Below, piece after piece: positions 16,557 to 23,927 of a stretch of DNA of 49,366 bases. The DNA is taken from the IMG/VR virus record IMGVR_UViG_3300023087_000023, positions 1-49,366 of that record, one strand, 5' to 3'. The position numbers and the translations under genes are program-made. Each line of letters starts with the position of its first letter. The stretch's first letter is position 1. The stretch comes from a virus. The notes under the pieces were generated by a model. It saw nothing but the letters and a program-made list of their open reading frames with translations, was not told where the DNA came from and did not search any database.

Positions 16557-17134
16557 GTATTTTTTATCACAAAAAATATACCCAGATTGTATAAGATGTT
16601 AAAATTATTTTGCCTATAAAATTCATCCCATCTATCATCGCCGCAAAAAATTTTAGATTTTTCCAAAAATTGAATTATAGTTTTATCCGACAACGCGGTT
16701 CTTAATTTTTTTAAAACAACATTGTCTAAGTAAATTAAATCGTAATTGTTGTGATTGTCTTTACTATGTAACCAGTCCTCTGCTCTTTGTTTATATATAT
16801 TTTTTATTATTGATAAATTTTTGTGCTGTTTGATAAATTTTTCGAATATTTCTCTTTGAGATAAATGTTTTGGTATGTTGGTATGAGGAGCAATTTTATC
16901 TAATACATGATTACCTAATAGAAAACTATCTACAACATAGTATGATGCGGTGCTAGGCAATATGTCTAACCAAGCCCATGTGCTTCTGCCATAGCCACAT
17001 CCTAATTCTAAAACCTTAGGATTATTAGGCAAATTGCATACTATTTTTTTATAGAAACTATGTTGACGTTTTGTCGTCCAGCCTGGAATTTGTAGGGCGT
17101 CTGTAGCTTTAAAAAGACTGCGTTGTTTTAACAA
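16553..17134 (-). CDS. Class I SAM-dependent methyltransferase
   Basis: A 193-residue protein with the class I motif I VLELGCGYGRS (about residues 40-50), an acidic residue at the end of strand two (YYVVDSF) and DLIYLDN as motif IV region, similar to methyltransferases of small molecules or sugars. No DNA-methylase catalytic motif (DPPY or PC) is seen, so DNA as target is unlikely. The only in-frame start is TTG at 17134, six bases after the gp13 stop codon region, so it is probably read through from gp13. It is more AT-rich than gp13. Acceptor unknown. Confidence 0.75.
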   Translation of the reverse strand: MLKQRSLFKATDALQIPGWTTKRQHSFYKKIVCNLPNNPKVLELGCGYGRSTWAWLDILPSTASYYVVDSFLLGNHVLDKIAPHTNIPKHLSQREIFEKFIKQHKNLSIIKNIYKQRAEDWLHSKDNHNNYDLIYLDNVVLKKLRTALSDKTIIQFLEKSKIFCGDDRWDEFYRQNNFNILYNLGIFFVIKNT

Positions 17135-17139
17135 TGTCT

Positions 17140-17898
17140 TTAACCTATTGTAAAACCGTAACCTGTTCCTCCCGGTACAGCCATTGCTACCTCTAATTCA
17201 AGCTTGTCCATTTCGGCCTGTGCTTCAGCTTTAAGTGTATCTCCGTTTAGAGTTGATCCTCCTTGTGGACCAGCAATAGTAGCAAACTTTGAACGTGCTT
17301 CGCCTAGCATATATTTGCAGCTTGCAAGTGTGTAATCCTTGATCCATTGCGATGCTAGATAATCATTTAGAAGTTCTGAATCTGGACGATAGTTATACAC
17401 ATATAGTAAAAGATCTTCTTCTGCCCTTGGGCGTTGCAATAAAGTTAATTTTTTACTAGTATTATTCCATGTAAATTCTATAAATGAGCCGAACATACGT
17501 CCTACAAGTTCTTGATGTTGTGAAAACAAATCATATGTTGCAAGGCCTCCTAGTTTTGAACTAGAAAGCAAGTATGTATTTGTGTACGCTAAATTGAAAG
17601 GTTCAAAAAGACTTCCGCCGTCGCCTCCGCCTGTTCTAGAACCAATGCTTCTACGAAATAACTTACGAACTTCTACCACTTCGTTAGGTAGTGTATATTC
17701 GTTTTGATCTATCACTGTTGGCATGAACATATAAGATTCTTCCACAGAATTATCTGAACGTTGTCTAAATCTTGAAAGTGCTTTTGTTAAGGCAGTCTGA
17801 TAGTGAACTGGATCGAGTTCAACATCTACCATTCCGCCGCCTAAAAACGCATTAACGTAATCAAATATTTCTTGCTTCTGTGTTGCTATATCTGCCAT
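17140..17898 (-). CDS. gp13: Neck protein gp13-like
   Basis: The head-to-tail neck of T4-like phages contains gp13 and gp14, which close the portal after packaging. This 252-residue protein (T4: 309) starts with MADIATQKQEIFDYVNAFLG followed by VDVELDPVHYQTALTKALSRF and SVEESYMFM, the helical pattern seen in gp13-type neck proteins, and then has a beta-rich core. The pairing with gp14, which is transcribed divergently from a 44-base gap, supports the call. GGAG lies before the ATG, behind a late-type octamer. Confidence 0.75.
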   Translation of the reverse strand: MADIATQKQEIFDYVNAFLGGGMVDVELDPVHYQTALTKALSRFRQRSDNSVEESYMFMPTVIDQNEYTLPNEVVEVRKLFRRSIGSRTGGGDGGSLFEPFNLAYTNTYLLSSSKLGGLATYDLFSQHQELVGRMFGSFIEFTWNNTSKKLTLLQRPRAEEDLLLYVYNYRPDSELLNDYLASQWIKDYTLASCKYMLGEARSKFATIAGPQGGSTLNGDTLKAEAQAEMDKLELEVAMAVPGGTGYGFTIG

Positions 17899-17916
17899 AT
17901 GACTTTCTCCATATAG

Positions 17917-17924
17917 TATTTATC
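17917..17924 (-). promoter_or_regulatory. Late-promoter-like octamer of gp13 (divergent pair)
   Basis: GATAAATA on the minus strand, 18 nt before the gp13 ATG. It faces away from an identical octamer on the plus strand at 17930-17937, only 5 bases apart. Confidence 0.6.
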
Positions 17925-17929
17925 GTTGC

Positions 17930-17937
17930 GATAAATA
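17930..17937 (+). promoter_or_regulatory. Late-promoter-like octamer 5 nt from gp14 (divergent pair)
   Basis: GATAAATA on the plus strand, followed by TGTAT then ATG at 17943. No Shine-Dalgarno is present, so the transcript would begin at or next to the start codon. Confidence 0.6.
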
Positions 17938-17942
17938 TGTAT

Positions 17943-19109
17943 ATGCCAAGACTATCTTTATATAAACCAGAACGCGGCAACGACTATCATTTCCTAGACA
18001 AACAAATCTTGGAAATGTTTACTGTTGGCGGTACAGACATCAATATACACAAATATATAGGAACAGAAGTCCCTAGTGCAGATGATAGAAGTGCAACACA
18101 ACCAGAGTATGATGTAGTAGCTGAAACAAATATACAAGACTTACTGTTTCTAGAAAACAGAGACCGTAAGTACGATCCAGATATTTACACTACTCGTGCA
18201 ATTTACAATGTTCAAGATATAGATTTTGATCTCAGCCAATTTGGTTTATTTTTAAGCAATGACACACTTTTTATGACTGTGCATATTAATAGTATTGTAA
18301 AAACACTTGGACGTAAGCCGTTGTCTGGAGATGTAATTGAACTACCTCATCTCAAAGATGAATATGCGTTAAATGATTATTCAACTGCTCTTAAAAGATT
18401 TTATGTAATCGAAGATGTAAACCGTGCAGCGGAAGGTTTTTCACAAACTTGGTATCCGCATTTGTACAGGTTAAAATTAAAACAAATTTACGATGGACAA
18501 GAATTTGCAGAAATTTTGGACCTGCCAGCAGAAGAAGGCAGTGATACTACTCTAAGAGATGTTTTAAGTACTTACGAAAAAGAAATGCAAATTAATGACG
18601 CTGTTGTAGCCCAAGCTGAAGCAGATGCTCCTAAAAGCGGATTTGATATTAGTCATTACTATACTGTTGCAACAAATGACGACGGAAGCGTTGCTCTACG
18701 AACAGCTGATAGCGACGAATTAGATGCAAGTGGAATAACAACTAGTGCAGATGAAGTTACTGATAGACCTGACAGAGCAGGATATACAGGATATCTAGTT
18801 GGGACAGGCGCTGAAACTCCGAATGGTGCACCGTTTGGATTTGGTATCAATTTTCCAGCAAACAATCAAGAAGGAGATTACTTTTTACGTACAGATTTCC
18901 TTCCAACTAGAATGTTCAAATATGACGGAGTACGTTGGGTGAAAGTAAGTGACGATATAAGAATGACTTTGAGTAATACACTAGAGCGCAGAACATACAA
19001 AACTGATTTTATTAACAACACCAGTGTAAACAATATTGGTGGAGAAGAAGTACCTGAAAGACAGAGCCTTTCAAAAGCACTTCGACCAAGAGCGGATAAC
19101 GAAGAATAA
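17943..19109 (+). CDS. gp14: Neck protein gp14
   Basis: Partner of gp13 in the neck, joining the filled head to the tail. The protein from ATG 17943 (MPRLSLYKPERGNDYHFLDK) has 388 residues (T4: 256). Conserved parts include EMFTVGGTDINIHKYIG, TNIQDLLFLENRDRKYDPDI and FDLSQFGLFL. A C-terminal insert (about residues 250-340) holds a GDYFLRTDFLPTRMFKYDG and VRWVKVSD module of the W.G..W kind also seen in gp15 and gp18. I prefer 17943 to the in-frame ATG at 17937 because MPRLSLYKPE is the family start. It ends with a TAATG overlap to gp15. Confidence 0.93.
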   Translation: MPRLSLYKPERGNDYHFLDKQILEMFTVGGTDINIHKYIGTEVPSADDRSATQPEYDVVAETNIQDLLFLENRDRKYDPDIYTTRAIYNVQDIDFDLSQFGLFLSNDTLFMTVHINSIVKTLGRKPLSGDVIELPHLKDEYALNDYSTALKRFYVIEDVNRAAEGFSQTWYPHLYRLKLKQIYDGQEFAEILDLPAEEGSDTTLRDVLSTYEKEMQINDAVVAQAEADAPKSGFDISHYYTVATNDDGSVALRTADSDELDASGITTSADEVTDRPDRAGYTGYLVGTGAETPNGAPFGFGINFPANNQEGDYFLRTDFLPTRMFKYDGVRWVKVSDDIRMTLSNTLERRTYKTDFINNTSVNNIGGEEVPERQSLSKALRPRADNEE

Positions 19110-20521
19110 TGTTACATTTTTACGACGGCCAAATTAGACGTTACACAACTCAAATGATGAGAATTTTAAGTAATTTTCCTGTCAAAGATGGCAAAGGCAA
19201 AACTAAAGATGTACCTGTTATGTACGGAGATTTGACACGTCAAGTAGCAAATATTATACGAGATAATAGTGAAAATAAATTACCTAGTGCTCCAAGAATT
19301 TCATTATATATAACTGGTTTAGAACTAGATAGAGATAGGCTCACAGACGCAACATATACTCGCAAAACCAATATTAGAGAACGTGCGTGGGACGATGAAA
19401 ACAAAGAATACTTAAACTACCAGGGCAAAAACTATACAGTTGAAAGACTTATACCTACACCTTATATGATGCGATTAAATGCAGATATATGGGCAACAAA
19501 TACAGATCAAAAATTACAAATACTAGAACAAATACTTGTTTTGTTCAATCCAAGTTTAGAAATGCAAACTACAGATAACTTTATTGATTGGACTAGTATT
19601 ACAGTTGTTAATTTAGAAAATGTACAATGGTCAAATAGAAGTATACCTGTAGGTGTTGATTCCGAAATTGATATAGCAACTTTAACGTTCAGTATTCCAA
19701 TATATATTAGTCCACCTACCAAGGTGAAAAAGATGGGTGTCATTACAAACATTATTACATCTATGTTTGATGAGTCTAGAGGAACAATAGAAGATGGCGT
19801 GAGCGGACCTGAAAATAACGCATACACAGACTTCATTGCAGGAATAACAGGCAATAACGATGATGATAGAAAACCGTCAACTCTAGCCGTAGATGAAATG
19901 GCAAATGTCAATTACAAACAGTATGGGGTCTATTTAAGCACCGGCACAGCACAATTAATTCATAACGGTATGGTTGGTGCCATTAGTTGGAGAGAAATAT
20001 TTGAAGCACACCCTTCTGTGTATAAAGCAGATGTAAGTAGAATATACTTTAATAATTTAGATAGCAATGTAACTGTTACAGGTACAGTTGTGTTGAATCC
20101 TTTTGACGAGGGTAAATTAGAAATTAATTTTGACACTGATACGTTTCCTACTGACACTGTTATAGAAGGTAAAACTACAGTTGATTACATAATTGATCCA
20201 ACAAATTTTAATCCTACAGATATAAAAGCTGATGGTTTAAGATTATTACTTTTAGAGGATATAGGTGATGCACCTACTGGATCAGGTCCTGCTGCATGGA
20301 AGAATACAGATAATTCAAACTTAGTAGCAAAGAGTAATGATATAATTGAATGGGATGGAACAAAGTGGAACGTTGTATTTGAAGCAAGTAGTGCAACTGA
20401 AACAACTTTTGTAACTAATTTGAATACAAGCATACAATACAGATTCAAAGACGGTGAATGGTTATTAAGCATAGACGGTGAGTATTCAATTGGTACGTGG
20501 AGGATAGACTTAGACGGCTAA
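19109..20521 (+). CDS. gp15: Tail sheath stabilizer / tail completion protein gp15
   Basis: gp15 caps the sheath end of the tail and contacts the neck. The 470 residues (T4: 272) begin MLHFYDGQIRRYTTQMMRIL, followed by KDVPVMYGDLTRQVANIIRD, RENxx-type strand NIRERAWDDENKEYLNYQG, TVERLIPTPYMMRLNADIWA and a sheath-contact region with FSIPIYISPPTKVKKMGVI, all as in T4-like gp15. The last 110 residues are an added beta-rich module with WDGTKWNVVFE and YRFKDGEWLLSIDGE. Start overlaps the gp14 stop (TAATG), so the two are coupled. Confidence 0.93.
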   Translation: MLHFYDGQIRRYTTQMMRILSNFPVKDGKGKTKDVPVMYGDLTRQVANIIRDNSENKLPSAPRISLYITGLELDRDRLTDATYTRKTNIRERAWDDENKEYLNYQGKNYTVERLIPTPYMMRLNADIWATNTDQKLQILEQILVLFNPSLEMQTTDNFIDWTSITVVNLENVQWSNRSIPVGVDSEIDIATLTFSIPIYISPPTKVKKMGVITNIITSMFDESRGTIEDGVSGPENNAYTDFIAGITGNNDDDRKPSTLAVDEMANVNYKQYGVYLSTGTAQLIHNGMVGAISWREIFEAHPSVYKADVSRIYFNNLDSNVTVTGTVVLNPFDEGKLEINFDTDTFPTDTVIEGKTTVDYIIDPTNFNPTDIKADGLRLLLLEDIGDAPTGSGPAAWKNTDNSNLVAKSNDIIEWDGTKWNVVFEASSATETTFVTNLNTSIQYRFKDGEWLLSIDGEYSIGTWRIDLDG

Positions 20522-20529
20522 CTACATGT

Positions 20530-20970
20530 ATGAATGACGTTATTACATGTAGTGGTGCACTATTTTACACCCTAAAAACAAATAGATTTCTTTTTTTACA
20601 CAGAACAAGTGGTAAGCGTAACAATATGTGGGGGCTGGTTGGCGGACAAAATGAAGGGTCCGAAACTCCATGGGAAGGATTACGTAGAGAAATAGAAGAA
20701 GAAATTGGATTCTTGCCAGAGATCAAAAAAACACTTCCATTAGAAAGTTTTATTTCTCAAGACAATAAGTTTTTGTTTCATACATATCTATGTGTAGTTC
20801 AAGAAGAATTTATTCCTACACTAAACAACGAGCACGATGGTTATGCTTGGTGTAGCTTTACTAAATGGCCAAAACCGTTGCACCACGGTTTACGCAACAC
20901 ACTTCAAAGCAAAGTAAATTTATCTAAGTTAGAAACTGTGTTTCAAACTATTAATTTACTTGACACATAA
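20530..20970 (+). CDS. Nudix hydrolase
   Basis: Nudix enzymes cleave nucleoside diphosphates linked to another group, such as nucleotide sugars, NADH or Ap4A. The 146 residues contain a complete Nudix box, G-x5-E-x7-REIEEEIGF, at about residues 43-65. I chose ATG 20530 (MNDVITCSGALF), eight bases after the gp15 stop, rather than the in-frame GTG at 20497, which would overlap gp15. The reading-on position before the heptose cassette raises the possibility of a nucleotide-sugar or GDP-mannose-like substrate, but the cassette has a separate promoter that begins inside the end of this gene. Substrate unknown. Confidence 0.85.
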   Translation: MNDVITCSGALFYTLKTNRFLFLHRTSGKRNNMWGLVGGQNEGSETPWEGLRREIEEEIGFLPEIKKTLPLESFISQDNKFLFHTYLCVVQEEFIPTLNNEHDGYAWCSFTKWPKPLHHGLRNTLQSKVNLSKLETVFQTINLLDT

Positions 20971-20988
20971 ACTCAAATAAAGTATAAT
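20960..20988 (+). promoter_or_regulatory. Consensus sigma70 promoter of the heptose cassette
   Basis: TTGACA at 20960-20965, spacer of 17, TATAAT at 20983-20988: all 12 consensus bases match. The hldE ATG at 20994 begins 5 nt after the -10, at the expected transcription start, so hldE would be leaderless. The -35 lies within the last codons of the Nudix gene. Confidence 0.88.
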
Positions 20989-20993
20989 AAAGT

Positions 20994-22133
20994 ATGAAAG
21001 TTCTAGTAATTGGCGACATTATTATTGACAAATATATCACAGGAACATCAACACGATTGAGTCCTGAAGCTCCTGTGCCTGTTGTTAGTCAACAAGATTT
21101 CTGGGAGCAACTAGGAGGTGCTGCACTTGTGCACACTAATTTAGTTAGTTTAGGTGTAGATGTAGAAATGTTAGACTTGTCATATCCTAAATGCGTTAAA
21201 ACCCGTGTGCTGTGTGATGGGCATTACGTTACACGTATAGATCAAGATTATAAAACAGACGGCGGAAAAACACTTGACATTATTAAGGAAAAAGATTTTT
21301 CTGCATATGACATTGTAATACTAAGTGATTACAATAAAGGTGTGCTAGAATACTCACAACAAATTATAGAACACATCAACAAATACAATTGTAAAATTAT
21401 TGTAGATCCTAAACGTCATTTTAGTTTTTATCAAGGTGCTTGGTTAGTTAAACCTAATAAAAAAGAGTTTGAAGATTTAGGTTTTACAAATTGGACTGGC
21501 AATATAATTATTACTGCTGCTAGTGATCCTACTATAGCACAAATAGACAGTGAATATTATACTATAAAAACAGATCCTGTAGAAGTAAACGATGTTACAG
21601 GAGCAGGTGATTGTTTTCTTGCTACGTTTGTTTATGGTATGAGTCAAAACAAAAGTTACGAAGAATCTATTAGATTAGCAGTCAAAGGTGCAACAGAATC
21701 AGTCAAACACACTGGCACATATGTAGTTAAACCTGAAGATTTGCAGTATCGCACAATATTTACAAATGGTGTGTTTGATATATTACATAAAGGTCATTTA
21801 ACACTATTACAAGAAGCTCGGTCGCTAGGTGAAAAACTTGTAGTAGGTATTAACAGTGATGCTAGTACAAAACGTCTCAAAGGAGATAGTCGTCCTATAA
21901 ACACAGAACAAACACGCAAAGAACAATTAGAAATATTGTCTTGGGTAGACGAAGTTGTTGTATTTGATGAAGACACACCTTATGAATTAATTAAAAAACT
22001 AAATCCTGACATGATTGTCAAGGGTGGAGATTACACTGTAGAACAAGTAGTTGGGCATGACATTGTGCCTGTAAAAATTATTCCTACAGTAAAAGGATAC
22101 AGTACAACAAGTATTATAGAGAAGAGCAAATGA
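20994..22133 (+). CDS. hldE: Bifunctional heptose-7-phosphate kinase / heptose-1-phosphate adenylyltransferase
   Basis: HldE makes ADP-D-glycero-D-manno-heptose: it phosphorylates heptose-7-phosphate at C1 and later joins the 1-phosphate to AMP. Residues 1-250 form a ribokinase-type PfkB kinase with N-terminal VIGDIIIDKYITG and a signature VTGAGDCF (201-208, catalytic D206). Residues 255-379 form a nucleotidyltransferase with FTNGVFDILHKGH (HxGH at 265-268), RLKGDSRPI and VKGGDYTVEQVVG, close to the E. coli HldE C-terminus. The 379 residues are about 100 fewer than E. coli HldE (477), with the loss in the kinase half. No Shine-Dalgarno, start codon at the predicted mRNA start. Ends in an ATGA overlap with hldD. 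Confidence 0.92.
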   Translation: MKVLVIGDIIIDKYITGTSTRLSPEAPVPVVSQQDFWEQLGGAALVHTNLVSLGVDVEMLDLSYPKCVKTRVLCDGHYVTRIDQDYKTDGGKTLDIIKEKDFSAYDIVILSDYNKGVLEYSQQIIEHINKYNCKIIVDPKRHFSFYQGAWLVKPNKKEFEDLGFTNWTGNIIITAASDPTIAQIDSEYYTIKTDPVEVNDVTGAGDCFLATFVYGMSQNKSYEESIRLAVKGATESVKHTGTYVVKPEDLQYRTIFTNGVFDILHKGHLTLLQEARSLGEKLVVGINSDASTKRLKGDSRPINTEQTRKEQLEILSWVDEVVVFDEDTPYELIKKLNPDMIVKGGDYTVEQVVGHDIVPVKIIPTVKGYSTTSIIEKSK

Positions 22134-22954
22134 AAATATTAGTAACAGGACACAAAGGATTTATTGGATCAAATCTTGCATTGTATTTACAATCACAAGG
22201 ACATGAAGTTGAAGGTTGGGAATACATTCCTAACACAATACCGGATCCTAGTAGCTATGACTGGGTCATACATTTAGGTGCTAATAGTTCTACTACAGAA
22301 ACAAATGTAGAAGAAATTATGGAAACTAATTTTGAGTTTAGTGTGCGTTTAGCACAAGCATGTGATATGATGGGGGTCAATTTGCAATATGCATCTAGTG
22401 CAAGTGTGTACGGTCCTGAAAGACATTTTATAGAAGAAGGGCCATTACAACCAAAGTCTGCGTATGCATGGACCAAATATTTGTTTGACAGATTTGTAAA
22501 TCAGTTAAAAGACGATTTCAGTATAAAAATTCAAGGATTTAGATATTTTAATGTTTATGGTAATGGCGAAGATCATAAACTAGATCAAGCAAGTCCTTAT
22601 ACTAAATTTATAAAACAAGCCAAAGAAAACGGTGTTATTAAATTATTCGAAAATAGTGAAAACTACAAACGAGATTTTATCTGTGTAGAAGATATTTGTC
22701 GTGTACATGAAAAAATGTTTAATGTAGATCAGTCAGGTATATGGAATGTAGGAACCGGAAGACCAGTAAGTTTTGAAACTGTAGGTCGTGAGATAGCAAA
22801 AAAATACAATGCAGAAATAGATTACATTCCAATTCCTGATAATTTAAAAGGTCAGTACCAAGACTATACATGCGCAAATTTAGATAAGCTGTATGATACT
22901 ATAGATATAGAATGGACAAACATAGAGGATTATATTAATGCAAGAACCAACTAG
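22130..22954 (+). CDS. hldD: ADP-glycero-manno-heptose 6-epimerase-like (HldD)
   Basis: HldD converts ADP-D,D-heptose to ADP-L,D-heptose. The 274 residues (E. coli: 310) form an extended SDR: GHKGFIGS at 7-14 for NAD(P) binding, S90/S92 with Y112-x3-K116 (YAWTK) as the catalytic core, and GFRYFNVYGNGEDHKLDQAS, which matches the HldD signature (FNVYGP..HK). That match and the gene order point to HldD rather than a general NAD sugar epimerase. It overlaps hldE by 4 bases and the cupin gene by 17, so translation is likely coupled. Confidence 0.9.
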   Translation: MKILVTGHKGFIGSNLALYLQSQGHEVEGWEYIPNTIPDPSSYDWVIHLGANSSTTETNVEEIMETNFEFSVRLAQACDMMGVNLQYASSASVYGPERHFIEEGPLQPKSAYAWTKYLFDRFVNQLKDDFSIKIQGFRYFNVYGNGEDHKLDQASPYTKFIKQAKENGVIKLFENSENYKRDFICVEDICRVHEKMFNVDQSGIWNVGTGRPVSFETVGREIAKKYNAEIDYIPIPDNLKGQYQDYTCANLDKLYDTIDIEWTNIEDYINARTN

Positions 22955-23342
22955 ATTAAGTGGCCTTCAAAAGAAAGGTTGGGGTTATGAGCTTATTTGG
23001 GCAACTACTGATCGTTATTGTGGTAAACTAATGGTTTTTGATCGCGGCGGAGCAAAATTTAGTATGCACTTCCACAAAGAAAAAGACGAAACCTGGTTTG
23101 TAAACAGTGGTAGATTTTTAGTAAAATGGATAGACACTGACACTGCAAAACTAAATCAACGAGAACTAAAAGAAGGCGATACTTGGCATAATCCACCTTT
23201 GCAGCCGCATCAATTGATTGCTGTTGTACCAGGCACTATAACTGAAGTAAGCACTGCTGACAGTGTTGAAGATAATTATAGAGTTTTTCCGGGAGATAGT
23301 CAAAAGGAAGAAAATGGGCAGATACAGTCACCTCAAGAATAA
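22938..23342 (+). CDS. Cupin-fold putative sugar isomerase
   Basis: A 134-residue single-domain cupin. The first metal motif is MHFHKEKDETWFV (H-x-H-x5-E) with the second His in PPLQPHQLIAVVPGT; this resembles mannose-6-phosphate isomerase type II and related nucleotide-sugar enzymes. In the cassette it could isomerise a sugar phosphate such as sedoheptulose-7-phosphate, or edit the heptose nucleotide. The known isomerase GmhA is missing here and has a different (SIS) fold, so this would be a novel replacement; that is speculation. Overlaps hldD at its start and gmhB at its end. Confidence 0.75.
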   Translation: MQEPTRLSGLQKKGWGYELIWATTDRYCGKLMVFDRGGAKFSMHFHKEKDETWFVNSGRFLVKWIDTDTAKLNQRELKEGDTWHNPPLQPHQLIAVVPGTITEVSTADSVEDNYRVFPGDSQKEENGQIQSPQE

Positions 23343-23919
23343 CATTCTACCGCCTAATAATTTTACCAAGTGTATAGTCGGTTTAGATAGAGACGGCGTA
23401 ATAAATGTAGACAGAGGCGAATATACTTGGCGAAAACAAGACTTTGAAATTATACCTAAGAGCTTAGATGCAATTGCACTAATAAGAAATAAAGGACACA
23501 AAGTTGTAATCATTACTAATCAAGGTGGGATATCTAAAGGTTTGTATACAGAAGATGATGTAAATTTGTTGCATCAACACCTTTTAGATCTTTTAGGAAA
23601 GGCAGGGTGTCCTAGTATAGACGGGATATATTTCAGTGCTACAAGTTTCAAAAACGATCCTTGGGCAAAACCAAATACTGGCATGTTTAAGAAAGCATCA
23701 GAAGATGTCAAATCGATAAAATGGCCAAATGGATTTTATGTTGGAGATAAAATTACCGATCTGAAGGCTGCACATAAAATAGGAGCAACACCGGTACTAG
23801 TGCGTACAGGTCACGGCAGAGAAACCGAAGAGCTAATGCAATCTAGGTATACTTATAAATCTATTCACAAAAAAACAAAAGTATATAATACCTTGTGGGA
23901 ATTTGCACAAGCACTTTAG
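23314..23919 (+). CDS. gmhB: Heptose-1,7-bisphosphate 7-phosphatase-like HAD protein
   Basis: GmhB removes the 7-phosphate from heptose-1,7-bisphosphate between the two HldE steps. From ATG 23314 (AAGGAAG ribosome site) the 201 residues contain the HAD motifs of histidinol-phosphatase/GmhB type: GLDRDGVIN (D25, D27), VIITNQGGISKG, the Lys motif KPNTGMF (K119) and YVGDKITDL (D145, D149). The Cys-rich zinc loop of typical GmhB is absent. The frame upstream of 23314 lies inside the cupin gene and is not used. It closes the cassette, and the last bases form a hairpin with the convergent fibre gene. Confidence 0.88.
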   Translation: MGRYSHLKNNILPPNNFTKCIVGLDRDGVINVDRGEYTWRKQDFEIIPKSLDAIALIRNKGHKVVIITNQGGISKGLYTEDDVNLLHQHLLDLLGKAGCPSIDGIYFSATSFKNDPWAKPNTGMFKKASEDVKSIKWPNGFYVGDKITDLKAAHKIGATPVLVRTGHGRETEELMQSRYTYKSIHKKTKVYNTLWEFAQAL

Positions 23920-23927
23920 GCTTGTGC
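23905..23927. terminator. Hairpin spanning both stop codons of convergent genes
   Basis: GCACAAGC (23905-23912) and GCTTGTGC (23920-23927) form a perfect 8-bp stem with a 7-base loop. The loop holds the stop codons of gmhB (+) and the 2148-residue gene (-), which overlap by four bases. Neither side has a U-run, so termination may rely on collision or other factors. Confidence 0.55.

Noticed and set aside
17880-17942. Longer N-terminus of gp14 reading back across gp13's start
   Set aside because: The family start is MPRLSLYKPE at 17943 and the extension covers the divergent promoter.
20497-20529. GTG start of the Nudix gene inside gp15
   Set aside because: ATG 20530 starts eight bases after the gp15 stop and gives a normal Nudix N-terminus.
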